From NCBI GenBank assembly GCA_040757055.1, contig JBFLXY010000010.1, positions 1 to 64,000 on the forward strand: a stretch of 64,000 nucleotides of DNA. Direction: 5' to 3'. The DNA comes from JAJZRJ01 sp040757055. GTDB lineage: Bacteria; Desulfobacterota; Desulfobulbia; Desulfobulbales; Desulfurivibrionaceae. The position numbers and the translations under genes are program-made. Numbering within the stretch: the stretch's first letter is position 1; each line of letters opens with the position of its first letter. This document shows positions 1-8,157 of this stretch, piece by piece. The notes beneath the pieces were generated by a model, which was given only the letters and a program-made list of their open reading frames with translations, had not been told where the DNA came from and made no database searches.

Positions 1-38
1 GCTTACAAACTGCCGAAGACTTGGTACACTTGACTTTG

Positions 39-115
39 CCATGCTGGCCTCCTCTGATCCGGTAGGTTGAAGTGACACTCTTCAAGGCTACGACTTTATC
101 AGATGGCCAGCATGG
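39..115. repeat. nested palindrome, MIET/IS-end-like
   Basis: An 11-bp perfect inverted repeat (CCATGCTGGCC at 39-49, GGCCAGCATGG at 105-115) encloses a second hairpin (GTAG at 62-65 with CTAC at 88-91, and TTGAAG at 67-72 with CTTCAA at 80-85). No ORF lies inside. It sits just downstream of the small secreted-peptide gene on the minus strand. It could be a miniature transposable element, an insertion-sequence end or a structured 3' region. The sequence alone does not decide, because the window starts only 38 bases away. Confidence 0.45.
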
Positions 116-139
116 TATTTGTTCGGAACCCTGAATTGC

Positions 140-301
140 CTACCACCAGTAAGGATCACCCGCGCAATCATCATCCGGTCCGCACAAATCCTGAATCGTT
201 CCGCCGGTACCGGTTTCTCCCCGGTTTTTATCCCCTCCAGCGAACGCCACGCCGGCACTGAGCAGCATCAGCAACAACGCCAAAAGAATTTTTTTCATCA
301 T
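140..301 (-). CDS. small secreted peptide, 53 aa
   Basis: I do not recognise this gene. It reads from ATG (tandem ATGATG, 301 or 298) to TAG and encodes 53 residues. The first 21 are a textbook signal peptide: MMKK, a leucine-rich core, and AFA before the likely cut. The predicted mature part is only about 32 residues, rich in Gly, Asp and Thr, with two cysteines (C40, C46) and a YWW carboxy terminus. A strong Shine-Dalgarno (GAGGAGG) lies 4 bases upstream of the ATG. The pair of cysteines could form one disulfide in the periplasm or outside the cell. It might be a secreted signal, a bacteriocin-like peptide or a small envelope peptide. Its existence rests on signal peptide plus ribosome site. 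Confidence 0.6.
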   Translation of the reverse strand: MMKKILLALLLMLLSAGVAFAGGDKNRGETGTGGTIQDLCGPDDDCAGDPYWW

Positions 302-425
302 TGCCCCTCCTCTTCGTTAAGAAAACGTCATGAATTGCTGCATCGCCTGCAGCGCCCTTACCGCCTTCCAAAGGGTAGGCGCAAGCAGGCCTGAAAGTAA
401 ATAGGGCAAATTGTCGCGCCACCAA

Positions 426-450
426 TTTGACGATCAAATATCTTTACAAT
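426..450 (+). promoter_or_regulatory. possible promoter/operator of dmeF
   Basis: A 5-3-5 inverted repeat, TTTGA-cga-TCAAA (426-438), is followed by TACAAT (445-450), a good -10 hexamer. It lies 60 bases before the dmeF start. No convincing -35 stands 17 bases upstream. The palindrome is where a repressor such as the MarR protein encoded downstream could bind. This is inference from position and symmetry only. Confidence 0.35.
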
Positions 451-509
451 CAAACAGAAAAGCGGTACCTTTTCGCATCGTTTCCGCCAATCCCTCTGAG
501 GAGCACACC

Positions 510-1502
510 ATGCATACCCAAACCCTGGACCAGTGGCAGCACAGTCACGATTTCAGCCAGACCAACCACCAGGCGGAGAAGAACACCCGCCGGGTGATGG
601 CGCTCACCGCCGTCACCATGGTGGCCGAAATCATTGCCGGCTCCCTCTTCGCCTCCATGGCGCTCCTGGCCGACGGCTGGCACATGGCCACCCACGTGGC
701 CGCCTTTGCCATCACCATGTTCGCCTACCACTACGCCCGCACCCATGCCGCCAACCCGCGCTTCACCTTCGGCACCGGCAAGGTGGGGGTCTTGGGCGGC
801 TTTGCCAGCGCGGTGGCCCTGGCGGTGGTGGCGCTGGTCATGGCCCTCGAATCGGTGGGCCGCATGATCGACCCGCAGACGATCCGCTTCAACGAGGCCA
901 TCGGCGTCGCGGCCCTCGGCCTCCTTGTCAACCTGTTCAGCGGTTGGCTGCTCCACGACTGCCACGGCCATGAGCACCACCATGGCCACGAACACGAAGA
1001 GGACCATGACGACGACCATCACCACCATCACGACCACAACCTGCGCGCCGCCTATCTGCACGTGCTGGCCGATGCCCTCACCTCGGTCTTTGCCATCGTG
1101 GCCTTGCTGGGGGGAAAATACTTCGGCTGGGTGTGGCTCGACCCGCTCATGGGCCTCATTGGCGCCGCGGTGATCACCCGCTGGGCCTACGGCCTCATGC
1201 GGGAAACCAGCGCCATCCTTCTGGACGGCACCGCCGACGAAAAAAGCCGGGAGACAATCATCAGGTCCATCGAGGCGGATGCGGACAATCGGGTGGCGGA
1301 TCTGCACCTCTGGCAGGTGGGACCGCACACCCTGGCGGCCTCGCTCTCGGTGGTCACCCACTGGCCGCAGCCGGCAGCGCACTACAAGCAACTGCTCCAT
1401 GGCCTGCCACGCCTGGAACACGTCACCGTCGAGGTCAATGGCTGCGACAGCCCGCCCTGCATCGCGATCACTGACCACGGCACCATGGAGGCCACCCGAT
1501 GA
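510..1502 (+). CDS. dmeF: CDF-family metal efflux transporter, DmeF-like
   Basis: An inner-membrane cation diffusion facilitator exporting divalent metal (Co/Ni/Fe/Zn class) in exchange for protons. The 330 residues have the CDF layout of six membrane segments. The metal-site motifs are visible in TM2 (LLADGWHMATH, about 52-62) and TM5 (HVLADALTS, about 184-192). A cytoplasmic loop at about 149-177 is extremely His/Asp/Glu-rich and should act as a metal buffer. The amino-terminal SHDF segment and the PRFTFGTGKVG stretch match the DmeF subgroup. I chose the ATG at 510 (GAGGAGCACACC upstream); a longer reading frame from 411 has no ribosome site. The stop overlaps the next ATG, so the MarR gene is co-transcribed. 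DmeF genes are often paired with a CsoR/RcnR-type regulator; here the partner is MarR-type. Confidence 0.88.
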   Translation: MHTQTLDQWQHSHDFSQTNHQAEKNTRRVMALTAVTMVAEIIAGSLFASMALLADGWHMATHVAAFAITMFAYHYARTHAANPRFTFGTGKVGVLGGFASAVALAVVALVMALESVGRMIDPQTIRFNEAIGVAALGLLVNLFSGWLLHDCHGHEHHHGHEHEEDHDDDHHHHHDHNLRAAYLHVLADALTSVFAIVALLGGKYFGWVWLDPLMGLIGAAVITRWAYGLMRETSAILLDGTADEKSRETIIRSIEADADNRVADLHLWQVGPHTLAASLSVVTHWPQPAAHYKQLLHGLPRLEHVTVEVNGCDSPPCIAITDHGTMEATR

Positions 1503-1933
1503 GCAAAAACACGCCGGCAAGCAACCTGGAGGAACTGAGCCACCTGATCATCGGCTTTTATGAAAAAATCTCCTCATGGGAACATGCGGTGGTGCGGGGC
1601 ACCGGCCTCTCACCGGCGCAGATGCACGCCATCGAGATCATTGGCCAGGAAAAATCCCTGCGCATGAAGGAACTGGCCGAACATCTCGGGGTGACCACCG
1701 GCAGCCTCACCGTGATGGTGGACCGGCTGGAGCAGAACGGCTTTCTCGAACGCAGACCCCACGAATCCGACCGCCGCTCCTTCCTGGTGGCCCTCACCGA
1801 CAAGGGGAAAAAGCACTTCAAGAAGCACCACCACTACCACCTCAAGCTGACCGCCGATGTGCTTGCCGCCCTGGAGCCGGCGGAACAGCAACGCTTTGGC
1901 GAGGCGCTGGCCCTGATCGTGAAAAGGCTCTAG
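1499..1933 (+). CDS. MarR-family transcriptional regulator
   Basis: A winged-helix DNA-binding repressor of 144 residues, the usual MarR length. The helix-turn-helix (MKELAEHLGVTTGSLTVMVDRLE, about 56-78) and the wing (RRPHESDRRSFLVALT, about 84-99) are clear. Next comes an unusual basic/His cluster (KKHFKKHHHYH, about 103-113), which could sense metal or simply be structural. Its ATG overlaps the dmeF stop (ATGA), so the two are translationally coupled, and it is the natural candidate for controlling dmeF through the palindrome at 426-438. Substrate sensing is inferred, not shown. Confidence 0.85.
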   Translation: MSKNTPASNLEELSHLIIGFYEKISSWEHAVVRGTGLSPAQMHAIEIIGQEKSLRMKELAEHLGVTTGSLTVMVDRLEQNGFLERRPHESDRRSFLVALTDKGKKHFKKHHHYHLKLTADVLAALEPAEQQRFGEALALIVKRL

Positions 1934-1965
1934 CAGGATGGCGAATTACAAACTCGCCGGAATTG

Positions 1966-1985
1966 GCGCCCCTTTCATGGGGCGC
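1966..1985. terminator. hairpin between convergent genes
   Basis: GCGCCCC-tttcat-GGGGCGC forms a perfect 7-bp stem between the convergent marR-type gene and suhB. There is no T-tract directly after it, so it is a weak terminator candidate. A second small stem (GGCGA/TCGCC) lies just before it. Confidence 0.35.
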
Positions 1986-2022
1986 ACACAGGCTGCCGAA
2001 AAACAAGTTTTTCAACAACCCG

Positions 2023-2859
2023 CTAGAAACGATTGGCGAATGGCGTGAGCCGTTCCACCATGGCTTGGTGGATGCGGCCGTTGGAGGCAACCAGTTCCGG
2101 GACATAGGGAGTGTAGGGACGGCCGCTGTAGGTCGAAACCGTGCCGCCCGCCTCGGCAAGCAGCAGGATGCCGGCCGCGGTGTCCCACGGTTTGAGGTTG
2201 ATCTCCCAGAAGCCGTCGAGCCGGCCGGCCGCCACGTAGGCCAAATCCATGGCCGCGGCCCCGGCCCGCCGCAACCCTTGTGCCTCGGGCAACAGGGCCG
2301 CCACCGCCGCCAGCACCTCGCTGCTCCGCTCCCGGATAGTGTACGGAAAGCCGGTGGCCAGCAGGGATTCCTGCAAGGTCGCGGCCGAAGAGACCGCCAA
2401 CCGATTGCCGTTGAGCCAGGCGCCGGCCCCGGCGGCGGCGCAGAACAACTCGTCGAGCATCGGCGCATAGATCACCCCTGCCCGGCTGGCATCCCCCCCC
2501 ACCGCAGCGATGGAGACCGCAAACCACGGAAAGTGGTGGGCAAAGTTGGTGGTGCCATCCAGCGGGTCCACCACCCACGCGCGGCCGGCCGGCGCCCCCT
2601 GATACTGATTGGCCGACTCCTCGGCCAGGACAGCGTCGGCCGGAAAGGCCCCGCGCAGGATGTTGAGCACCACCTCTTCCGCGGCCACATCCGCCTCGGT
2701 GACCAGATCGATGGCGCCCTTGTTGCGCACGGCAAAAGGCTGGTCGAAGTACTCACGCAACAGAGTCCCGGCTGCCAGCGCCGCCTTGGCCGCCACGGCC
2801 AGCCGTTCCCTCAGTTCTACATCCGCACATGCCGCCAGGCATGGATCAATTCGGTGCAT
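2023..2859 (-). CDS. suhB: inositol monophosphatase family protein
   Basis: A Mg-dependent phosphatase of the inositol monophosphatase/SuhB family, 278 residues (usual about 265). Metal-site motifs are all present: DLVTEAD (51-57), the EE pair at 80-81, WVVDPLDGTTNF (95-106) and WDTAAG (225-230). The start at 2859 has GAGGAGAG upstream. In bacteria such enzymes dephosphorylate inositol-1-phosphate or related sugar phosphates, and SuhB also acts in rRNA transcription; which role applies here cannot be told. It is a single-gene unit converging on the marR-type gene. Confidence 0.88.
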   Translation of the reverse strand: MHRIDPCLAACADVELRERLAVAAKAALAAGTLLREYFDQPFAVRNKGAIDLVTEADVAAEEVVLNILRGAFPADAVLAEESANQYQGAPAGRAWVVDPLDGTTNFAHHFPWFAVSIAAVGGDASRAGVIYAPMLDELFCAAAGAGAWLNGNRLAVSSAATLQESLLATGFPYTIRERSSEVLAAVAALLPEAQGLRRAGAAAMDLAYVAAGRLDGFWEINLKPWDTAAGILLLAEAGGTVSTYSGRPYTPYVPELVASNGRIHQAMVERLTPFANRF

Positions 2860-2913
2860 TGCTCTCCTCTGTGCAACTCATTGCGAGGTTCAAAAAATAG
2901 CAGTTTTCGGTAC

Positions 2914-3298
2914 GTTCATTTTCTTTGTTTGCCCAAAGAAAACGAACCAAAAGAAAGGGCACCCGACCACTTGGCCCGCCGGAGGCGGGCTGCCCTCTGC
3001 TCCTCGAAGACGCCGGGAGTTTGAAAACTCGGCTTCGCCTCAAACATTCAAACTCCATTTTCGGCGTCTTCTGCGGTGCTCGGCTGCGTGAAACGGGGTT
3101 TGAGAACCCCCTTCTGTCCCGCCGCAGGGCGCAGCCGCTGACGGAGAAAGAACGCTGTGCTGTCTGAGCCAGGGAGGGCGAGTTCACAGCGTTCCCGCCA
3201 TGCGGCGAGCACCTACGGGCAGTCCGTCAGGACCGGGACAGTCGGGGTGCCCTTTTCTTGCCTCCTTCTTTTGGGTAAGCAAAAGAAGGAGGGGCAAC
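2914..3298 (+). repeat. dispersed repeat, full-length-looking copy
   Basis: This gene-free 440-base gap (2860-3300) is almost entirely one repeat. It opens with TTTTCTTTG-tttgcc-CAAAGAAAA (2919-2942) and closes with a 13-bp perfect stem, CCTCCTTCTTTTG at 3261-3273 with CAAAAGAAGGAGG at 3280-3292. Its first 185 bases recur in reverse orientation at 9422-9605, roughly 85-90 percent identical by eye. Several reading frames cross it, but the conserved unit is the DNA itself, so I regard them as spurious. It resembles the class of non-coding repeats often mis-annotated as short basic proteins. Confidence 0.8.
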
Positions 3299-3300
3299 GT

Positions 3301-4338
3301 CTACGCCTTCACGTCCAGGAGCCGGGTTGGCGCAAGGCCGGCCGCCTCCTCCAGGGCGATTTTCAATCCCTGCACAAGGTTGCCGCGCGCCACCTGGCAG
3401 GAGAAGCTCCCCGCCCGGTAACCCAGGGCTGCCAACCGCTCTTTGAGTTCCGGCACCTCCCGGCGCAGATGGGCCACCGCGGTCTCGTCTGCAAGAAAAA
3501 AGACGCCGCGCACCTCATTTTCCTGCACCGTCACCTGGAGTTGCACCTCGCCCAATCGGCTCATCTCAAGGAAAAAGGAGAGGGTATACGCCGTCCCGCC
3601 GGCGGCCCCTTCCTCGGCCGTGGTTTGCAGCAGCCAGCTCCCCGCCCCCTCGCCCATGGCGAAAAAACAGGGAAAAAGCCAAAAGAGCGGCTGATGCTGG
3701 GCCGGCACCTGCTGGTTGCAGTGGGCCATGGCCGCAAGCAGCCCCTGGCTGCGCGTCGCTGTCTCGCCCTGGGGAAGAGGCAGTTCCTCCAGCAACGCGG
3801 CAAGCTGCTCGGCCAACGGCGTGGTGACGGAAAAAATCCCCTGTTCCCCGCGCAGTGCCGCCAGGAGCGTCAGCACCTTCTCCGGCGCCGGTTCCGCGCC
3901 GTGTGCCATGGCGCCCAGAGACTGCAGGAGTGTTTCGACCTGCGCCCGGAGTTCCGGCGCCAGCCCTTCGCCCTGCGCCAGAGCGGCCAGCCCGGGCAGC
4001 AACCGGCCCAGTGCCGGGCCGCCGGCAGCCAGCAGCCGCAGCACCTCCTGGGCCGCCCCCTTTTTCCCGGCCAGCGCCAGCCACGGCTCCGCCCCGGTCT
4101 GCCGCACCTCGAACCAGAACTCGCCCCCCACCTTCAGCGCCACCTCGCTCCGCGCCTCAATGGTGATCCCGCCGATGGCGAGCAGCACCTTGCCTTCCGG
4201 GGTCAGGCCGGTCACCTTGCCCTGCACCAATTCGCCGGCCGCAAAAGGCAACGCCCGGCTGACGGCGGCCTCCGCACGCCTGCCGCTATCCGTGGCCAGC
4301 CGTATCTCTTTGAGGGAAGGAAAGCCTGTAATCTTCAT
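3301..4338 (-). CDS. FliK carboxy-terminal-like protein, unknown role
   Basis: 345 residues of uncertain function. The last 110 or so (SFFLEMSRLGEVQLQVTV, then LKERLAALGY) resemble the carboxy-terminal domain of flagellar hook-length control protein FliK. The centre is Ala/Leu/Gly-rich and low in complexity. No signal peptide or membrane segment is visible, and no other flagellar gene is in the window. It follows the hybrid sensor kinase by 27 bases on the same strand, so the two probably share a transcript. The FliK-like fold may be reused outside flagella. Moderate confidence that it is a real gene, low on function. Confidence 0.65.
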   Translation of the reverse strand: MKITGFPSLKEIRLATDSGRRAEAAVSRALPFAAGELVQGKVTGLTPEGKVLLAIGGITIEARSEVALKVGGEFWFEVRQTGAEPWLALAGKKGAAQEVLRLLAAGGPALGRLLPGLAALAQGEGLAPELRAQVETLLQSLGAMAHGAEPAPEKVLTLLAALRGEQGIFSVTTPLAEQLAALLEELPLPQGETATRSQGLLAAMAHCNQQVPAQHQPLFWLFPCFFAMGEGAGSWLLQTTAEEGAAGGTAYTLSFFLEMSRLGEVQLQVTVQENEVRGVFFLADETAVAHLRREVPELKERLAALGYRAGSFSCQVARGNLVQGLKIALEEAAGLAPTRLLDVKA

Positions 4339-4365
4339 GGCGTGGTGACGGAAACCGAACGAAGG

Positions 4366-6285
4366 TCAGCCCGTGGGCAGGCGAACCCGGGCCTCCATGC
4401 CGTCGCCTTCCCTGGTCTTGAGGGAAAATTCGCCGCCATGGGCCGCCACCGCCTTTTCCACCAGGGTAAGACCCATGCCGGTGCCATACGTCTTGGTGGT
4501 GAAGAAAGGGTCCTTGGCCTTGGCCAACTGGCTTTCGGCCAGGCCGACGCCGGTGTCGTGCACCAGAATCTCCACCCAGTTCCCCTCGGGCCGGACACTG
4601 ACGCTGAGGGTGCCGCCCTCGGGCATGGCCTCGATGCCGTTCTTGAAGAGCTGCAGCAGCACCTGGCGCAGCTGACGCGGATCGGCGCTCACAATCGGCT
4701 CGGGCTCCGGGCAGTCGAGGTGCCAGGCCACGCCCTGCTTGATCATGGCGTTCTGCAGCAGCAGCAGGGTCTTCCTGGCCAGACTGCAGAGAAAGACCTG
4801 CTCCTTCTGGAGTGCACCCTCGGAAACGAAATCGAAAAGCTCCTCCAGGGTCGATTCCAGCCGGGCGGTTTCCCGGATGATGACGTTGAGATATTTGAGC
4901 CACCCCTCGTCGGTAGTCTTTTTGGCCAGGATGCGCGAGACCCCGCCGATGGAGGTGATGGGGTTGCGGATGGTATGCACGAGCTGCGCCGCCATCTGGC
5001 CGATGGCGGAATAGCGCTCCGCCGCGACCAGCTGGTCCTTGTTCTTGTCCAGTTCCTCGTAGAGTGCCTGCAGCTCGGCGATCTTCTTCTGCATGTCGAG
5101 GTACATGTGACTCTGCTCGATGGCCAGGCTCGCCTGGCTGGCAAAGAGCTCCAGCGAACTGATGTGCGAATCGAGGATCGGCCGGCGGGTCACGTAATTG
5201 TCGGCGATGATGACGCCAAAGGCCTGACCCGGCGAGTAGAGCGGCACCACCACGAAGGAATCCTCGCCCAGCAGCCGGATGAGATCGTGGGGCACCGCCA
5301 GCCCGGGCGGGGTCGGCGGCGGCGATTCGCCCTCGTGATGCATCCAGGCTGCACCGCCGATGGAGCGCTTCCGTTCCAGCACCAGAGGCACGCAGCCGTT
5401 GGCCGGCGAAACCGCAATGCTGTGGCGCAGCCGGGAGGCGGCGATGAGGATGTTTTCCTCCTTGGTGGCCGGAACCGTCAACTCGCGGACGATGCGGTTC
5501 ACCGCCGTGTCGTCGCGGCCGCATTGGTCGCGGATGCTGTGCACGATCTGGAGGAAATTCATGTCGCGCTCCTTCATCTCGCTCCAGATCTTACCCGCCT
5601 CTTCGCGGCAGCTCGGGCCGATGGCCATGCGCCCCTTGAGCAGTCTCCCCCCTTCCTCGAAGACCGCCAGGAAGGCGCGGTTGAACCCCAGCCCTTCGTG
5701 GGCCGTGATCCCCACCAGGATGGCGCGGAGGATCTCGTCGAGTTCCACCGTGCTCAGATAGACGGTGTTCATCTTGATGGAGAGCTGGTGCAGCAGCTGG
5801 ATGCGGAAGTGGGCCTCTTCCAGTTCCGCCTGATATTTGCGGTTCTCCAGAATGAGCCGCCGTTTCTCCAGGGCCTTTCTGGCCACATGAAATATCTCGG
5901 CCAGCTGCACCGGCTTGGAAAGATAGTCGGTCGCGCCCTTGCGCAGGCAGTCGAGGGCCACCGAGAGATCGGAGACGCCGGTGAGCATCACCACCGCCAC
6001 ATCGGGGTGGAGATCGATGATCTGCGGCAGCAGCGAGACGCCGTCGGTGTCGGGCAGGCCGATATCGAGCAGGATCAGGGCGACATTGCGGTTGGCGAGC
6101 AGCCACATGAGGTCGGCGCCGTTGTCGCATTCCGCCACCGCCAGCCGGTGCTCCTCGAAACAGCACCTGAGCGGCTCGCGGATGGCGGCGTCGTCGTCCA
6201 CCACGACGATGATCTCGTCATTTTCCAGGAGTTGCCCGAGGGAGAGCGAAATATGATGGTGCAGTCCGGCTACCGGCTCAACCAT
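4366..6285 (-). CDS. receiver-GAF-histidine kinase hybrid
   Basis: A cytoplasmic signalling protein of 639 residues. An amino-terminal receiver (DDD near 28, phosphoacceptor in LILLDIGLPD, TGV and YLSKPV) is followed by a short coiled coil, a GAF-type sensor region (about 175-370), a dimerisation/phosphoacceptor helix (AAQLVHTIRNPITSIGG) and a HATPase_c domain (N box FKNGIEAMPEGG, G boxes DTGVGL and GTGMGL). Putting the receiver first suggests that it takes phosphate from another kinase and modulates its own. No membrane segment is seen. No DNA-binding regulator is adjacent; the FliK-like gene follows. A GC-rich hairpin at 6306-6326 precedes it. The start at 6285 lacks a strong ribosome site. 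Confidence 0.87.
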   Translation of the reverse strand: MVEPVAGLHHHISLSLGQLLENDEIIVVVDDDAAIREPLRCCFEEHRLAVAECDNGADLMWLLANRNVALILLDIGLPDTDGVSLLPQIIDLHPDVAVVMLTGVSDLSVALDCLRKGATDYLSKPVQLAEIFHVARKALEKRRLILENRKYQAELEEAHFRIQLLHQLSIKMNTVYLSTVELDEILRAILVGITAHEGLGFNRAFLAVFEEGGRLLKGRMAIGPSCREEAGKIWSEMKERDMNFLQIVHSIRDQCGRDDTAVNRIVRELTVPATKEENILIAASRLRHSIAVSPANGCVPLVLERKRSIGGAAWMHHEGESPPPTPPGLAVPHDLIRLLGEDSFVVVPLYSPGQAFGVIIADNYVTRRPILDSHISSLELFASQASLAIEQSHMYLDMQKKIAELQALYEELDKNKDQLVAAERYSAIGQMAAQLVHTIRNPITSIGGVSRILAKKTTDEGWLKYLNVIIRETARLESTLEELFDFVSEGALQKEQVFLCSLARKTLLLLQNAMIKQGVAWHLDCPEPEPIVSADPRQLRQVLLQLFKNGIEAMPEGGTLSVSVRPEGNWVEILVHDTGVGLAESQLAKAKDPFFTTKTYGTGMGLTLVEKAVAAHGGEFSLKTREGDGMEARVRLPTG

Positions 6286-6424
6286 AGATCAGACCACGAA
6301 GATTGCTCCCCGCGTCAGGCCGCGGGGAAGGATGGAGGCGTGCTGCTCCGCCTTTACCTGTGATGCTATGCCCCTCCCGGCGGGAAAGTCAAGGAAGAAG
6401 AACGGAAGCCGCGCCCGTTGCGGC

Positions 6425-6461
6425 ATAAAAAAGCCGCATCCCCAGCCAGCGGGGATGCGGC
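6425..6461 (-). terminator. intrinsic terminator of the YeeE/YedE gene
   Basis: Read on the minus strand, GCCGCATCCCC (6461-6451) pairs perfectly with GGGGATGCGGC (6443-6433) and is followed by six T. It lies 38 bases after the transporter stop codon. Confidence 0.88.
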
Positions 6462-6499
6462 GCGACGCAAAGGGCCGGACTGAAAAACGGCCGGAATTC

Positions 6500-7762
6500 T
6501 TACATCTCCACCATGAGCTTGTTGGTCTCCTCGTTCCAGCTGGCAATCAGGTACCAGAGGCCCATGGCCAGGGCGATGATGGCCAGGGTGCCGCCATAGC
6601 CGAAGGTATCGGGCATGTAGACCCACTTGCCCAGCGGGCCGCTCGCCTCGGCGGTGCCCTCCGTCAGCCCCCACTGCCGGAGGAGGGGATTGGCGATGGC
6701 GTTGGTGACGCCGAAGACGGGCACGGTGATCCACAGCTTGATCTGGCCTTCGCCCACGCGCCAGAGGGAGCCGGAGCCGCAACCGCCGGCCAGCATGGCG
6801 CCGATGCCGAAGACAAAGCCACCGAGCACGGCGCCGAGGCCGAAGGTGCCGCGCACGTAATGCACCGGCTCACGCAGGCCGGTGGCCTTGACCACCGCCA
6901 CGCCAATGGCAACCAGCAGGATGCTCACCATGACGCCGCGGGCCAGGGTCCAGTCGCCGGTCATGTGCGGCTCACGGAAGCCCTGCACCATGCACCAGCG
7001 GCCGCGCTGCATGGTGTAGCCAAGACCGGCGGCGATGAGCAGCATTCCACTCAAGCCGCCGGCGATGCCGAGATACCCATCCTCGGCCAAATTGTCGTAG
7101 TCGGCGGTGAGAATCACCTGGTCACCATAGCTGTAGGCTCCCCACACCAAGCCGGCAATGCCGGCAATGGCCAGCACCCGGCGCAGGGCCACCGGAAACT
7201 CGATGGTCTTGGCGCCGCCAGAGCCCCAGGAGATGTTTTCCATCTCCCAGTAAATGTACTTGAGGCCGAGCACCACGCCCAGCACCAGGCCAAGCCACAT
7301 GGCAAAGCCGTTGGCCGCCAGGTTGCCGATGGCATTATACATGCCGCCCACGTTGCAGCCGCCGGCCAGGGCCGAGCCGACGCCCATGAAGATGCCGGCC
7401 ACCAAGCCCTTCACCATCTCCAGCACCGGCGGGATGCGGATGTCGAAGTTGTCGCCCAGGTTGGCAGAGACAAAGGCGCCGGCAATGAAGCCGATGCCGA
7501 TGATCGAACCGGTGTCGAGGAACGCGCTCTTGGGCGCCGCGGCCTCCCAAAAGCCCAGGGTCTCCCACAGCCCCAGCCCGTAGATGATCCATTCGCCCCA
7601 GTTCCGCAACGCCCCAACCGCGCCCCAGGGCCGAGACCAGACAAAGATCAGCACGCTCAGAAAGGCGACGATGATCCCCGCGGTGACCGCGTCCCACTCG
7701 TCCTTGCAAAGCTTCTTGTAGAGCTCCTTTGCCTTGCTCCCGAAGACACTCTCTTCACTCAT
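6500..7762 (-). CDS. YeeE/YedE family sulfur-compound transporter
   Basis: A polytopic inner-membrane protein of 420 residues with about ten hydrophobic segments. It carries the two family signatures: GGCNVGG (134-140) and AGGCGSGSLWRVGEG (about 324-338), whose cysteines line the thiosulfate path in characterised YeeE. The length equals that of the fused, two-repeat YeeE/YedE form. The start has GGGGAGGAG upstream. It is divergent from a tusA-dsrE-type operon, so imported sulfur is likely passed to TusA. Thiosulfate or another sulfane-sulfur compound is the likely substrate, by family. Confidence 0.88.
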   Translation of the reverse strand: MSEESVFGSKAKELYKKLCKDEWDAVTAGIIVAFLSVLIFVWSRPWGAVGALRNWGEWIIYGLGLWETLGFWEAAAPKSAFLDTGSIIGIGFIAGAFVSANLGDNFDIRIPPVLEMVKGLVAGIFMGVGSALAGGCNVGGMYNAIGNLAANGFAMWLGLVLGVVLGLKYIYWEMENISWGSGGAKTIEFPVALRRVLAIAGIAGLVWGAYSYGDQVILTADYDNLAEDGYLGIAGGLSGMLLIAAGLGYTMQRGRWCMVQGFREPHMTGDWTLARGVMVSILLVAIGVAVVKATGLREPVHYVRGTFGLGAVLGGFVFGIGAMLAGGCGSGSLWRVGEGQIKLWITVPVFGVTNAIANPLLRQWGLTEGTAEASGPLGKWVYMPDTFGYGGTLAIIALAMGLWYLIASWNEETNKLMVEM

Positions 7763-8157
7763 AACTCCTCCCCTTGGTAATAAGATAAGGAAAAATCACC
7801 CGGCCGCCCTCCAGGCCGGAATATCCGCTTGTTCGCGCCCCGTACGACATCAGGGACATCCCCCCCTTTACCCGTGCCTCCCATTTTTGTCAAGTTTGTC
7901 CGCACCCCAAAATGAGCCCGGCGCATCCCGCCGGGCCCCTTCCTGCCTCACCCCCGATGCCCGGCCATCCCGCTGCCCTCATGATCCTGAATCACCACTC
8001 ATTTTTGCCCTTGACATCAATTTTGAATGCTGGTAGAGACTCATTTTCGAAGAAAAAACAGCTGGCCCATGCCGGCTGTTTTCATGATTCTGGGCAGGCT
8101 GCACGCCCTTGAGGGATCCAGAGAAACACCATTAAAACCTTGCGAAGGAGGTTCTCC
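7763..8157. other. divergent intergenic region, yeeE / tusA
   Basis: 395 bases without a gene between the transporter and the sulfur-relay operon. It holds a GC-rich perfect hairpin (GCCCGGCG/CGCCGGGC, 7916-7936), a sigma-70-like promoter for tusA (8011-8039) and a leader hairpin (AACAGC at 8057-8062 with GCTGTT at 8075-8080, plus an inner GGC/GCC). The remainder is C-rich with no repeat. Confidence 0.5.
8011..8039 (+). promoter_or_regulatory. sigma-70-type promoter for the tusA operon
   Basis: TTGACA, a 17-base spacer ending in TGG, then TAGAGA: a perfect -35 with an extended -10. It lies about 120 bases before tusA, leaving a leader with the hairpin at 8057-8080. Confidence 0.6.

Noticed and set aside
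450..1520. Minus-strand frame with Val/Met/His runs opposite dmeF
   Set aside because: It is the antisense of the His-rich loop and CDF motifs on the plus strand.
2846..3187. Short basic reading frames crossing the repeat at 2914-3298 and its copy at 9422-9605
   Set aside because: The conserved unit is the DNA in all frames, with hairpin ends, which speaks for a non-coding repeat.
3157..6363. A very long plus-strand reading frame (1068 codons) opposite the FliK-like and sensor kinase genes
   Set aside because: Its translation is Gly/Arg/His/Gln-rich and without domains; the minus strand carries clear receiver, GAF and kinase motifs. It is a high-GC antisense shadow.
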